From: Anaerolineae bacterium
Lineage (GTDB): Bacteria; Chloroflexota; Anaerolineae; JAFGEY01
Assembly (NCBI GenBank): GCA_016931365.1
Contig: JAFGEY010000293.1
Span: forward strand, 1-24,691
Length of the DNA stretch: 24,691 nt
Direction of reading: 5' to 3'
Positions 15,080 through 24,000 of this stretch are shown piece after piece. Both the position numbers and the translations under genes were made by a program. The notes beneath the pieces were generated by a model. That model was not told the origin of the DNA and ran no database searches. It saw only the letters and a program-made list of their open reading frames with translations. Each line of letters opens with the position of its first letter. The first letter of the stretch is position 1.

Positions 15080-15303
15080 TCACGCGAGCACTGCCTGGAT
15101 TACGCCGATCAGCATAATCAGCGCGCCGGCGTTGGACGTCGGCGCTTCGCCCAACAGCCACCAGCTGGGCAGAATGTCACCGGCCACTTTTTGCGTGGCG
15201 ATGATGTTGACCGGCATTGGGTGCGCGCCTACCGGCTGCTCGACCCGGCCTTCGGTGTCGGCGGGAAGGTCAAGCGAGCGAGTAAGGATATCAAAATGGC
15301 CTA
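15080..15303 (-). pseudogene. Chimeric remnant: GH38 fragment joined to EamA transporter C-terminus
   Basis: On the minus strand this stretch reads first as GH38 sequence and then as EamA sequence in one frame. The first part, GHFDILTRSLDLPADTEG...VEQPV, matches the neighbouring alpha-mannosidase around residues 712-740 (GHFDIITRSIDLPTGTED), with many nucleotide changes. The second part, VNIIATQKVAGDILPSWWLL then ALIMLIGVIQ, matches the C-terminus of the EamA protein encoded at 18918-19775 (VNIIATQEVTGGILLSWWLL), with close nucleotide similarity over ~125 bases and a 6-base in-frame deletion. The switch lies at His-Pro (about 15213-15222), where both intact genes have an H-P with similar DNA. 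There is no obvious start codon or ribosome site, so I treat it as a remnant and not a functional gene. It lies directly after the 1158-residue gene. Confidence 0.75.
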
Positions 15304-15326
15304 CCGGGTGACTTGGCCCGAGATTT

Positions 15327-18300
15327 TCATTCCAAATCGGCGGCGAGGTGGACGGTGAGCTGTCGGACGACGCCGTCGCGCCGGAAAATGTGGGCGCTGG
15401 CATCCGTGTCCAGCGTCAACCCGGCGACTTGCCACACGCGCCCATCAGCCGCATAGACGTCAATCTTTTCTTCACGGTCAGCGATGTAGACAATGGGAAC
15501 CTGACAGAAAGTGTAGGCCAGGGAGCCGGCTGGCAGTGGAATCGCGCGCGTCGCACCGGCCACATCCACATACTCAAACGGGGTCGCCTGGGACAAGAAC
15601 TCGCTTTCCCTGAGCAGCGCGGCATCGAAAACCAGCTTGCCCTGTGCCACGCCAACGCCCAACTCGCCCCACCGGGTCAGGATTTCTTCCTTGACCATGC
15701 CCGTCATACCGGGTTGCTTTGCGCCTTGCCCCGCCGGAGTGTGCGAATAGGGGTCGGTCGGGAACGCGCCGTAGGCATCTGGAGATTTGTTAAAGCCGAG
15801 GCCCTGGCGGATGTCATAGTACACATCGGCCAGAGCGCGCACCGTCGCCTCCGGTTCGCCAGACTGTGCGGCGTGGAGGTATGTTTCCTGGACAGCCAGC
15901 AGCAACTTGGAGACCATGTGCCAGTAAATGCTGCCCAGGCCCTCATAAGCGAAGAACGTGCCGGAGCGGCCCGTGAACGCGCTGTGGTTGAACACCCGCT
16001 CAAACCAATCCAGTACTCGCTCCGCCTCTGCCGCCACGAGCGGCGCGAACTGCGGCTTCTGCTTGAGCGCATCCAGCGCTGCCTGCACATCGCGCGCGTT
16101 GCGGAAGCGGCCGCTAAAGTGGTAGTCGCCGTCGGCGTCTCGAATCAGCAACGTGGGGTCACTGTTGGCGTCCAACGCGGCGACAAGCGCGGATTCCTGC
16201 ACCCACTCGGCCGGCACAGTGTTCTTGCGCAACATCCCCGGCAGGTTGCGGTCGGGATACAGGATGTAGCTGTGCTGGTCGGTGCGGTACAATGCACTGT
16301 GGCGCAGGCTGGATAACAAAGCCAGGGATTGCTCGCCCGACAACAGACCGGAAGACAGAATCGCCACCTGGCCTTCCAGCATCTCGTAAAGGCGACCCAC
16401 CGACGCGCTATCTGCGCCGAGGAACAGGATGTTGTAGGCGTGGTAAAGACGGTCGGGGCGCGCGTTGGCGCGCAGCGTGTGTTCGACGTATTGCTGCGTC
16501 AAGTCGAGGAATGCCAGTATCGCGTCGCATCCTAGAGGAACGAAGACCCCGCTCAGCCCGTTGCGGTAGTAGCCCCAGCGATAGTCGCTGCCCGCCTGTC
16601 CCAGATCGTCTAGTATCGCCCGCCGCTGCCGGTTGGTAAAGTCGCCGGATAACACGGGCTGATAGCTTTTCAGGATGCGAGCCAATGCCGTGAAGGCCGC
16701 GTGTGTTTCCTGTGTCACGTCCACCGTATCCAATGCGGAGCCGGTCAGCAGCGCGCGGCAGAACACGATGAAGCGACGCAGATAGGCCGTCGTCACCACC
16801 GAGAGACCCTTGCCGACGAGGGCGTTGTTGGCGTCGTTCCATTCTGGACGCTGCGTGTTCATCCAGACACCGCCTTCGGGCACAAAGTTCACGAGCTTGG
16901 CGAACAGCAGCGTCAGCAGTTTCTCGGCCAGGTTGACGTGCAAGACCTGCCCGGCGGCGTCCCAAACCAGCTTGCCATCTGTCCCAACCGCCTGCACACG
17001 TTCCTTAATCTGCGCCTCCAACGCCCAATCAAATTCGATAGTATTGTAGTAATCCGCCAGCAATGCGGCGTAGGGCTTGATGCGATAGGGGACGTTGGCG
17101 TGGCTAAAGATGCGCCGGTTCAGCAGCGTCGGCAAGGCGGCGGGATGGTAGCGCGCCGATACTTGCAGCAATTTTTGCAGGTAGATGATTTGATGGTCGC
17201 TCCAGTAGCCGATGTTGGCCCACGGGCTGTGCGGATTCGGCTCTTCCCACTCGACGCCGTCGCGCGTCACCCGGTACGGGTTGTAGCCGTCGACGGTGGT
17301 GGCGTTGAGGAAGCGAGCCATCATTCCCTCGACAAATTCGGGATAAGCGTAGGCCAGCGGCTCCCAGTTCTGAAAGATGTCGCGCCAGTTGCCCTGATAA
17401 TCGAGCTTTTGCGAGCCATCGGGCTTTTTGACGTTGATGGAGAACTGATTCCAGGGGCGGCTGGGGTCGCCGTGCCGGCGGCTGAAGGTGAGCGGCAGGT
17501 ATTCGTAGCACAGCCGCTCCAGCGCGGGAGTCCCGGTGGCACGCGCCAGCAGGTCGTCGACTGTGATACGCTCCGGCAGCGCGGCAATCAAGTCCGCGTG
17601 CGCCGCCAACAACGGGCGATTCCTGATGCGCAAAAAGTCGCCCCAATCGGCTTTGCCGACGTAATAGTTATCGGCAAAGATTCCCCCGCGCATCGTGTTG
17701 AACAATACGTTGGCGAAGTGATGCGTCGCGCCCAGCGTGTCTCCCGTCGTCTGCAGGCCGTCGGCCTGCGCCACGATGCGCGTCAAATCCGCCGTGCAAC
17801 GGGCAATGTCCGCCTCCAGGCGCGCCCACACTTTGGCCGGCGTCTGCTGTTTGAGCATGTTGCGCAGCGCAACCACGCAGCGGCTGTCCTGATTGACTTC
17901 GGCGACGAGGCTCCACGTCTGTTCCGCGCCGGGTGCGAGGGCGAGGTCGGCGCAGACCAAGTACGCCCCACGCGTACCCCGGAGGTCGCATTCCTGCGTC
18001 ACCGGCAAGCCGCGCTCCAGGTGTTCTACCTGGCGTGTGGAAAGCAGCACCATTGCATTCGCCAACCCCACCTGCCACACCGTCGTCGCCATCAGGGATT
18101 CGCTTGGCTCGGCCTGGTCGGTCAACGTCGAACTGAGGCTAAACATCCCCAGGCCGGTTTCGGGGTCCAGCTCGTTGCGCTTGTAGGCGTTGAGCAGGTT
18201 ACTAAAGGCGTCTTGCAGCGCCGTCGTCGCGCCGCACGGAAGGAGGTTTTGCAGCCCATCCAACAGGCGCACCGTACAGCCGTCGTCGGCGGCATCGTTT

Positions 18301-18803
18301 TTCAACCACGTCGTCTTGACAAAGCCGTACCGATCGCTGGTGCGCCACGCATAGCGGTATGTCAGGCCCAAATCGTGGTTGATTTCCTCAAACAGCAGCT
18401 TGTTGCCGCAACCATTCTTGTACAGGTTGCGCGTGATGCGGTACAGGCCCGCATACCTGGCGGAAAGCGGCGTCCATAGATGGGTGCGTGAGCCACGCGT
18501 GACCACCACCAGGGCGAGAACGCCGGTGGTGGCGGCGTTGTCCGTCACTTTGTCGTCGGTGGTATAAGGGAATAGCGCCGATTGTGCATCTTTGCGTCCT
18601 GCCGTCAACCCACCGGTGCTGGAAATAAACAGCCAGTGGTCGGTGCTGCTCACAATGCTCATAAAGAACGGCGGCATTTGGTCATAGTTGCGGATGCAGT
18701 AATACGGTTCGCCCCACAGGGTCACGTACTCCCCTGCCACCGCATTGCCGGGAACTGTGCGCCGGCATTCCCCCACATAAATCGGCTGGGCTAATTTTTC
18801 CAT
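15327..18803 (-). CDS. Large carbohydrate-active-like protein, family not assigned (1158 aa)
   Basis: I do not recognise a named family for this 1158-residue protein. It looks like a multi-domain carbohydrate enzyme with an all-helical barrel resembling GH94/GH15-type toroids. The first ~300 residues are strand-rich (GEYVTLWGEPYYCIRNYD near the start). The central part is rich in aromatic and acidic residues: GNWRDIFQNWEPLAYAYPEF (~468), NIGYWSDHQIIYLQKLL (~528) and NTQRPEWNDANNALVGKG (~647). Later come EGLGSIYWHMVSKLLLAVQE (~953) and KEEILTRWGELGVGV (~1034). The conserved-looking W-D-H and E-W-N-D-A-N blocks are candidates for an active site. No signal peptide is present. Start ATG 18803 has a very strong AGAGGAGG (18817-18810) six bases upstream. 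Its place between a sugar-locus transporter and GH38 suggests glycoside hydrolysis or phosphorolysis, which remains inference. Confidence 0.6.
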   Translation of the reverse strand: MEKLAQPIYVGECRRTVPGNAVAGEYVTLWGEPYYCIRNYDQMPPFFMSIVSSTDHWLFISSTGGLTAGRKDAQSALFPYTTDDKVTDNAATTGVLALVVVTRGSRTHLWTPLSARYAGLYRITRNLYKNGCGNKLLFEEINHDLGLTYRYAWRTSDRYGFVKTTWLKNDAADDGCTVRLLDGLQNLLPCGATTALQDAFSNLLNAYKRNELDPETGLGMFSLSSTLTDQAEPSESLMATTVWQVGLANAMVLLSTRQVEHLERGLPVTQECDLRGTRGAYLVCADLALAPGAEQTWSLVAEVNQDSRCVVALRNMLKQQTPAKVWARLEADIARCTADLTRIVAQADGLQTTGDTLGATHHFANVLFNTMRGGIFADNYYVGKADWGDFLRIRNRPLLAAHADLIAALPERITVDDLLARATGTPALERLCYEYLPLTFSRRHGDPSRPWNQFSINVKKPDGSQKLDYQGNWRDIFQNWEPLAYAYPEFVEGMMARFLNATTVDGYNPYRVTRDGVEWEEPNPHSPWANIGYWSDHQIIYLQKLLQVSARYHPAALPTLLNRRIFSHANVPYRIKPYAALLADYYNTIEFDWALEAQIKERVQAVGTDGKLVWDAAGQVLHVNLAEKLLTLLFAKLVNFVPEGGVWMNTQRPEWNDANNALVGKGLSVVTTAYLRRFIVFCRALLTGSALDTVDVTQETHAAFTALARILKSYQPVLSGDFTNRQRRAILDDLGQAGSDYRWGYYRNGLSGVFVPLGCDAILAFLDLTQQYVEHTLRANARPDRLYHAYNILFLGADSASVGRLYEMLEGQVAILSSGLLSGEQSLALLSSLRHSALYRTDQHSYILYPDRNLPGMLRKNTVPAEWVQESALVAALDANSDPTLLIRDADGDYHFSGRFRNARDVQAALDALKQKPQFAPLVAAEAERVLDWFERVFNHSAFTGRSGTFFAYEGLGSIYWHMVSKLLLAVQETYLHAAQSGEPEATVRALADVYYDIRQGLGFNKSPDAYGAFPTDPYSHTPAGQGAKQPGMTGMVKEEILTRWGELGVGVAQGKLVFDAALLRESEFLSQATPFEYVDVAGATRAIPLPAGSLAYTFCQVPIVYIADREEKIDVYAADGRVWQVAGLTLDTDASAHIFRRDGVVRQLTVHLAADLE

Positions 18804-18917
18804 TGTGCGCCTCCTCTGAAAAAGTTCGTAGTCTGGCAACTCTGCACGAGATTTTTATTCAACCGAACGAGTCTCCTGGAAAAAGCCAATTTCAGTGCCA
18901 AGACGCAAATTGCGGCG

Positions 18918-19775
18918 CTAAATGACAACCTGAATTACGCCGATCAACATAATCAGCGCGCCGGCGATGGCGTTGGGCGTCGGCGTTTCGCCCAACAGCC
19001 ACCAACTGAGCAGAATGCCGCCGGTCACTTCTTGCGTGGCGATGATGTTGACCAGCGTCGGGTGTGCGCGGCGCAAGGCGGCGTTGTACAGTGTGTGGCC
19101 GACGCCGAGCGGGAACACACCCAGGATCAGGACCGATAACAAGGGCAGTCCGGGCTGTGCGGGCATTTTCAAGGTGAGCAGGGCCAGCGGCAGCAGCCAC
19201 AGCCCGGCCATCCCGTACACGCCGCCAGCATAGGTCCACAGCGAATAGCGCCCGCGCTGCGCGCGGCCCGTCGCCGAGTAGAGGCCAAAGGTGAGCGCCG
19301 AGCCGAGCGCCATCAGGTCGCCGAGCAGCATACGCCAGGTCCACGCCGGCTCGAACCCCGACAGCACCGCCATCCCGGCGACGGTGATGACGATGCCGAT
19401 CCACTTGGTTCGAGGCAAAGGTTCCCGGTTCAGCAGCGCGTTGAACAGCGATACCCAGATGGGCGAAGTATAGACCAAAGCCAGCGAGTGCGCAACCGTG
19501 GTGAAACCGAGTGAGGCGATGTAAAAGATGAAATGCAGCGCGGCGATCAGCCCCCACAGCGCAAAGCGGCCCAGGTCGGCGCGCGGGATATGCGGCTTGT
19601 GCCCGCGCAGCGCGCCGATCAGCAGCACCGTCAGGGCGCCGATGAGCATGCGCAGCCCGGTGACGACAAAAGGCGACAGCGCGCCGGCCCAACGGATGAA
19701 CACCGGCGTGGTCGAAAAGGCGAACACGGCGAGTGAGACGTACATCAGACCGATTTGTTTATCCTGGAATTTCAT
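18918..19775 (-). CDS. EamA/DMT-family transporter
   Basis: This 285-residue inner-membrane protein belongs to the drug/metabolite transporter superfamily (EamA domains), small-molecule exporters or importers of varied specificity. It shows about ten hydrophobic helices in two repeats of five: the first begins QIGLMYVSLAVFAFSTTPVFIRW with an FxxxxGLRMLIGA-like turn, and the second begins near LLGDLMALGSALTFGLYSATG and ends IATQEVTGGILLSWWLLGE...GALIMLIGVIQVVI, typical of EamA. The ATG at 19775 has no good ribosome site. It is the only transporter in the locus and could move a sugar acid or metabolite, but DMT specificity cannot be read from sequence. A near copy of its last ~45 residues lies in the remnant at 15080-15303. 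The 114 bases between this gene and the 1158-residue gene show no clear promoter. Confidence 0.85.
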   Translation of the reverse strand: MKFQDKQIGLMYVSLAVFAFSTTPVFIRWAGALSPFVVTGLRMLIGALTVLLIGALRGHKPHIPRADLGRFALWGLIAALHFIFYIASLGFTTVAHSLALVYTSPIWVSLFNALLNREPLPRTKWIGIVITVAGMAVLSGFEPAWTWRMLLGDLMALGSALTFGLYSATGRAQRGRYSLWTYAGGVYGMAGLWLLPLALLTLKMPAQPGLPLLSVLILGVFPLGVGHTLYNAALRRAHPTLVNIIATQEVTGGILLSWWLLGETPTPNAIAGALIMLIGVIQVVI

Positions 19776-19819
19776 AAATATGCTTGTGCGAGTTTCACAT
19801 TGACGCTAATGATGAGTCA

Positions 19820-19871
19820 GACCGCCGACCACTGATCACTGATCACTGACCGTGGTCTGCCGTCGGCGGTC
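19820..19871 (-). repeat. Intergenic inverted repeat enclosing 7-bp tandem repeats
   Basis: GACCGCCGAC (19820-19829) and GTCGGCGGTC (19862-19871) are exact reverse complements. The loop contains three tandem copies of CACTGAT/CACTGAC (19830-19850), and an alternative inner stem GACCAC/GTGGTC (19827-19832 with 19852-19857) is possible. It lies a few bases after the stop of the dehydratase gene and before EamA, so it may act as a weak terminator or processing site. No U-tract is present. Confidence 0.55.
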
Positions 19872-19877
19872 GTGTGT

Positions 19878-21017
19878 TTACCAATTCGTCACCGATCCAT
19901 CCAGCCGCCGCAGGTGGGGGATCTCGCGCATCTGGAAGGGGTGCGCCTTGGCTGCCTCGCGGTCAAACTCGACGCCCAGGCCGGGGCGCGTCGGCGGCAG
20001 CAGGTAGCCATCCGCCCACGCCACCTGCACCGGCACCACGTCGGTGAGGGTCGTGCCCGGCTTGCGCGGCTGCTCCTGGACGCCAAAGTTGGGGCAGGAG
20101 AGGTTGAGGTGCAGGCAGGCCGCGCTCGACACCGGACCGAGCGGGTTGTGCGTCGCCAGCTTGATATAGTGCGTCTCGCACCAGCCGGCGATCTTTTTGG
20201 CCTCGGTCAGCCCGCCGGCGATGCACAAGTCGATGCGTGCGTAATCGATCCACTCTTCCTCGATCAACTGGCGAAACTCCCACTTGGAGCTGAACTGCTC
20301 GCCCGCCGCCAGCGGCACGTGGGTGCGCGGGCGCAGCGTCTTGAACGAGTCCGGGTTTTCGGAGCGCAGCGGGTCTTCGATGAAAAAGGGGTGAAACGCC
20401 TCCACCTCGCGGCATAGCCAGACCACTTCGGGCAAATCCAGGCGGGTGTGCACGTCAAAGGTGATCTCGATCTCGTCGCCGACCGCCTCGCGTACGGCCT
20501 GAAACTGCCGGATCGCCGCCGGTATGGCCTGGCGCGGCTCCAGCACATCGCCGTCTTGCGGAAAACCCCAGCGCACAAATTTCCAGCCTTCTTCTTTGGT
20601 TTGCAGGCAGGATTCGACCAACGGGGCGATTTCCAGCGCGTGCCCGCTGTTGTGCGGGTAGCAGACCACCCGCTCGCGGCACTTGCCGCCGAGCAGTTGG
20701 TAGACCGGCACGCCCAGCGCTTTGCCCTTGATGTCCCACAGCGCAATGTCAATGGCAGCGATGGCGGCGGTGAGGATGCGCTGCGCGGGAAAAAAGCCGC
20801 CCCGGAACAAGAGCTGCCACAGGTGCTCGGTGCGGAAGGGGTCCTGGCCGATCAGCAGCGGCTTGAAATGCTCGATCGCGCCCTGGATCGCCAGCTCGCG
20901 CGCGGTGATCCCCGCCTCGCCGACGCCGTAAATGCCTTCGTCGGTGTCGACGACGACAAAGGTGAAATTGCGCCCGCCGCCCCAGACGGGATAACATTCG
21001 ATGTTGGTGATTTTCAT
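19878..21017 (-). CDS. Enolase-superfamily sugar-acid dehydratase (galactonate-dehydratase-like)
   Basis: This 379-residue protein belongs to the mandelate racemase/muconate lactonizing enzyme group, Mg2+ enzymes that abstract a proton next to a carboxylate; the closest style is the D-galactonate/mannonate dehydratases. The N-terminal capping domain (1-~125) holds the usual FGVGEAG-like stretch (YGVGEAGITAREL). The barrel has the three metal ligands Asp188 (FDVHTRL), Glu214 (FIEDPL) and Glu240 (AAGEQF), with a dehydratase-type His190 two residues after the first Asp and His290 (ATHNPLGP) on the seventh strand. The second strand reads KFVRWGF, without a K-x-K pair, arguing against mandelate racemase activity. 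ATG 21017 is chosen with AAGGAGG four bases upstream. It follows the 1055-residue gene by 34 bp. The substrate, probably an aldonate released in this locus, is inferred. Confidence 0.82.
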   Translation of the reverse strand: MKITNIECYPVWGGGRNFTFVVVDTDEGIYGVGEAGITARELAIQGAIEHFKPLLIGQDPFRTEHLWQLLFRGGFFPAQRILTAAIAAIDIALWDIKGKALGVPVYQLLGGKCRERVVCYPHNSGHALEIAPLVESCLQTKEEGWKFVRWGFPQDGDVLEPRQAIPAAIRQFQAVREAVGDEIEITFDVHTRLDLPEVVWLCREVEAFHPFFIEDPLRSENPDSFKTLRPRTHVPLAAGEQFSSKWEFRQLIEEEWIDYARIDLCIAGGLTEAKKIAGWCETHYIKLATHNPLGPVSSAACLHLNLSCPNFGVQEQPRKPGTTLTDVVPVQVAWADGYLLPPTRPGLGVEFDREAAKAHPFQMREIPHLRRLDGSVTNW

Positions 21018-21051
21018 CAAGCCTCCTTTTTACTCAAAATTCAGCCCCGGT

Positions 21052-24000
21052 TTAGCCGGAGTAGGTGACCGACACATGGAATCTGCCGCTGGCGGATACA
21101 AGTTCGATGTCTCCACTTGCAGCATCAAAGGCCTGGTGAGGTTGATCGTTCACCCAAACGGCGCAGATCGGCTTTTGGTGAGGGTGGCGAAAACGCAGCA
21201 GCAGCCGGTCAGGCAGTTGGCGCAGTTTGAGTTCGACCTCGGCCTCGATCTGGCCTGCGTCGAGGTGCGGCCTGAAGGTGAGAGAGACGGCGCCGGAGGG
21301 CGTATACAGCCGCTCGACGCCAAAGGCTTCCTGGCCTGCAAACCAGGCGCGTGGAATGGCGCGACCCAGGTGAAGCAGCCCGTTTCGCTCATAGACGAAC
21401 ATATAGGCCAACCATTTCATAGCGTTGGACTGATCGCTTGTCTTGAAAGGCGCTGTGTTGGAGAAACCCAGCACCGGCTGGGGATGTTCGACCATCGCTT
21501 GAACTTCTTCGCGGTAACAGGCGGCCCAGGCGTTGAAAAACATCCACAAATAAACCTCGATCTCATCACGGTCGAGGTGCGGCAGCAGGCCGGCCAGCAG
21601 GTTAGGCTGTGCTGAAAACCCGCCACAGTCGAACCACTCTGTTTGCGGATCTTGTATGCGATAGCCGAAGGGCGGGTTCATATAGCGGGTGTCCAGGTAA
21701 TCGTCGAGGATCCAGCCGCCCTCCTGGCTCTGCGCATCATACAGACCGGAAAGGAGCAGGTAAACTGAGCCTTCAAGGACTTCGCGTATCCAGCCATAGT
21801 CGCGGCCCCGGCAATACAGACGCGATGGATAGTGCGGGATCCAACGTCCGTCGCGCAGGCGGATCAGCGGGCTGTGGCGGCGCGCCATCTCAAACCCTCG
21901 TACCAGATCTCCTCGAAAAGCATCAGCCTCCTCTTGATACTGCACTGCTTGTGGGTGCCCGTACTGCTTCAGCGCCGCTGCCGCGCTGTCCAGCCCGCGC
22001 CAGGTCAGGCAGTTGGTGCTGAGCCAGTAGAAAAAGTCATCCACGTCTTCCAGGGCGCCGGCGGGCAAAAAGCCGCGCTCCCAGCCGCGCGAATGGGGCA
22101 GGTCGCCCATCGTTTCCCGACGTTGACGGACGATCCATTCGACCCCACGCACCACATTTGGGACGACTTGCTCAAACCACTCGCGATCGTCGGTGTGCAA
22201 GTAGTGACAGGCCAGCGCCCACAACGCCCAGCCGTGATGCTGGTTGTAGCTCTGCCCCGACTCTAACCCGCCGGCGCCAAAGAACAAGCCTTCATAGTCG
22301 GTAAACCGCCCGATCAACCCCACCGTGCCTTGATAGCGCGTCCACACGGCCAGGCGACGGCGCACTTGGTCGATCAGTCCCCGCTGGGCCAGCTCTTCGA
22401 TGATCATCACCGATTCGTTGGTGTAATTGCCATAGGTCGCCGTGCCAACCGATGTGTTGACGAGGCCCGATCCGTCCGGATGGCCCAGATCGCTGATCAG
22501 GACTATGGGCAGATGTCCGGCATAAACGGCGTTGAGGTGAGCGTCGGGCGTATGAATTTGCGCACCCTTGCGGCTTTCGGCGCGCCAGTACTGCGCCATT
22601 TCGTCATAGCAGCGATCCCAATCCAGCCCGCGCAACGCGTCCAATTCGGCCTGTGATTCGACAGCTACGTAGGGGATGCGCGCCAGAAATTCGCAACGCT
22701 CGCCGGGGCCAAGCTCCTTGCGCCAATTGACTCCGCCGGCAGTGAAGGTGGCAGTCATATCGGTTTGAAACGCCATGCGCAGCACCGTCGTCTCCTCAAA
22801 TTCGCCGAGCAGCCGGTCGCCGTCCAGGATCAATGTTTCGCGTGGGCACAGCGGCACCAGGGTGTCGGTTTGATCGCGCACCCCGTGGCCCAGTTCGTCG
22901 CGGCGGTTGTGGGTCTTGGCGGCATTGGGGCTGTAGGCAACGGGCAGTTCGGCCGGGGCCGGGTGGTCGCCGACGTTCTGAAAGCTAAAGCGCATCAGGG
23001 CAACTATAATGTCGTCGGGCCGGGGTTCTCCCGCCAGGATGGACTGTGTCAGCGGCACGGCAAAACTCTTGATCTGCGCCCGCACGTCGTTGCGGCGGAA
23101 TTGCAGATTGTAAGCCATCACCGGCCAGGGGTCATTGTGCCGTCCTTCCACTGCCCAGCGGTCGAACCCGAACAGCCAACGGGCGTCACCCTGGTTTTTC
23201 CAGCGAGGCGTGTCACGTCCGGCCTGTTTCAGCATTGGCCAGGCGGTCAGGCGCAGGTCGCCGCACGGCTCGATCCAGAATTTTTGGCGGGCGTGCTTGC
23301 AGCCGAAGCAATAGGCGATGGGATGCGGGCGCGGCTGGCCGTTCATAGCCCCGGCCAGCGATTGTTCGGGCCGGGCAGAAACTTGTCGGGCTACCGTCTG
23401 GCAGCCAGCGATGTGGGCATAATAGTGGGGGAATGTTTTGGTGTCATCGGCCAGGACAACATAAATCCCGGCCTCGGCAAACCAGATCGGCCCTTCGGCC
23501 TCCAAAGCGGTCAGTGAGATGGTAAAAGCATCCTGTCCCAGCGCGAACAAGAGATGTCCATCGTCGTGGGCATAGCGGTGGGCGGGATGCATGTGTTCGA
23601 CATCTAACTCAAAATGAGCGGATTCGGCGGACTCTACCCGCACGGTGCTGCCGTTGGCACAAGTGCCGGGGCCGGGCGTGATCGAGCAGACCAGGGCGTT
23701 ATAGCCCTCAACGTCAATCTGCGTGGCGGGTGTGCGGCAGCCGGCGTGTAATTCAATGCGCAGCCGGCTGCGCGTGGGGCGGGAGCAGGTGAAAACACGC
23801 ATAGTGAGAATGGGAACGTCGCTCCCAATCACGCGCACGCCTACCGTGCGGCGAAACGTCACATTGTACTGTTCGGCGTCGGGGAAATCGGCCACTTTGC
23901 TGCGCAACGGCCTGAAGGTGAAACGCAGCGTGTCCGGGCCGGGCGAACTGACCTCTGTGGCAGCGTCTATCCATAGGGGGGTGAACAGGTCGTCCACGCG

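Noticed and set aside
15080..15403. A real 107-codon gene covering the chimeric stretch
   Set aside because: The upstream part of this frame overlaps the end of the 1158-residue gene in another frame, there is no ribosome site, and both recognisable parts are internal or terminal fragments of other proteins.
16701..18479. Long plus-strand open frame (592 codons) opposite the 1158-residue gene
   Set aside because: It is a GC-driven antisense shadow: no domain-like pattern, no ribosome site, and the minus-strand frame has coherent motifs and a strong start.
19830..19850. Possible CRISPR-like repeats
   Set aside because: Only three contiguous 7-bp units with no spacers; a simple tandem repeat.
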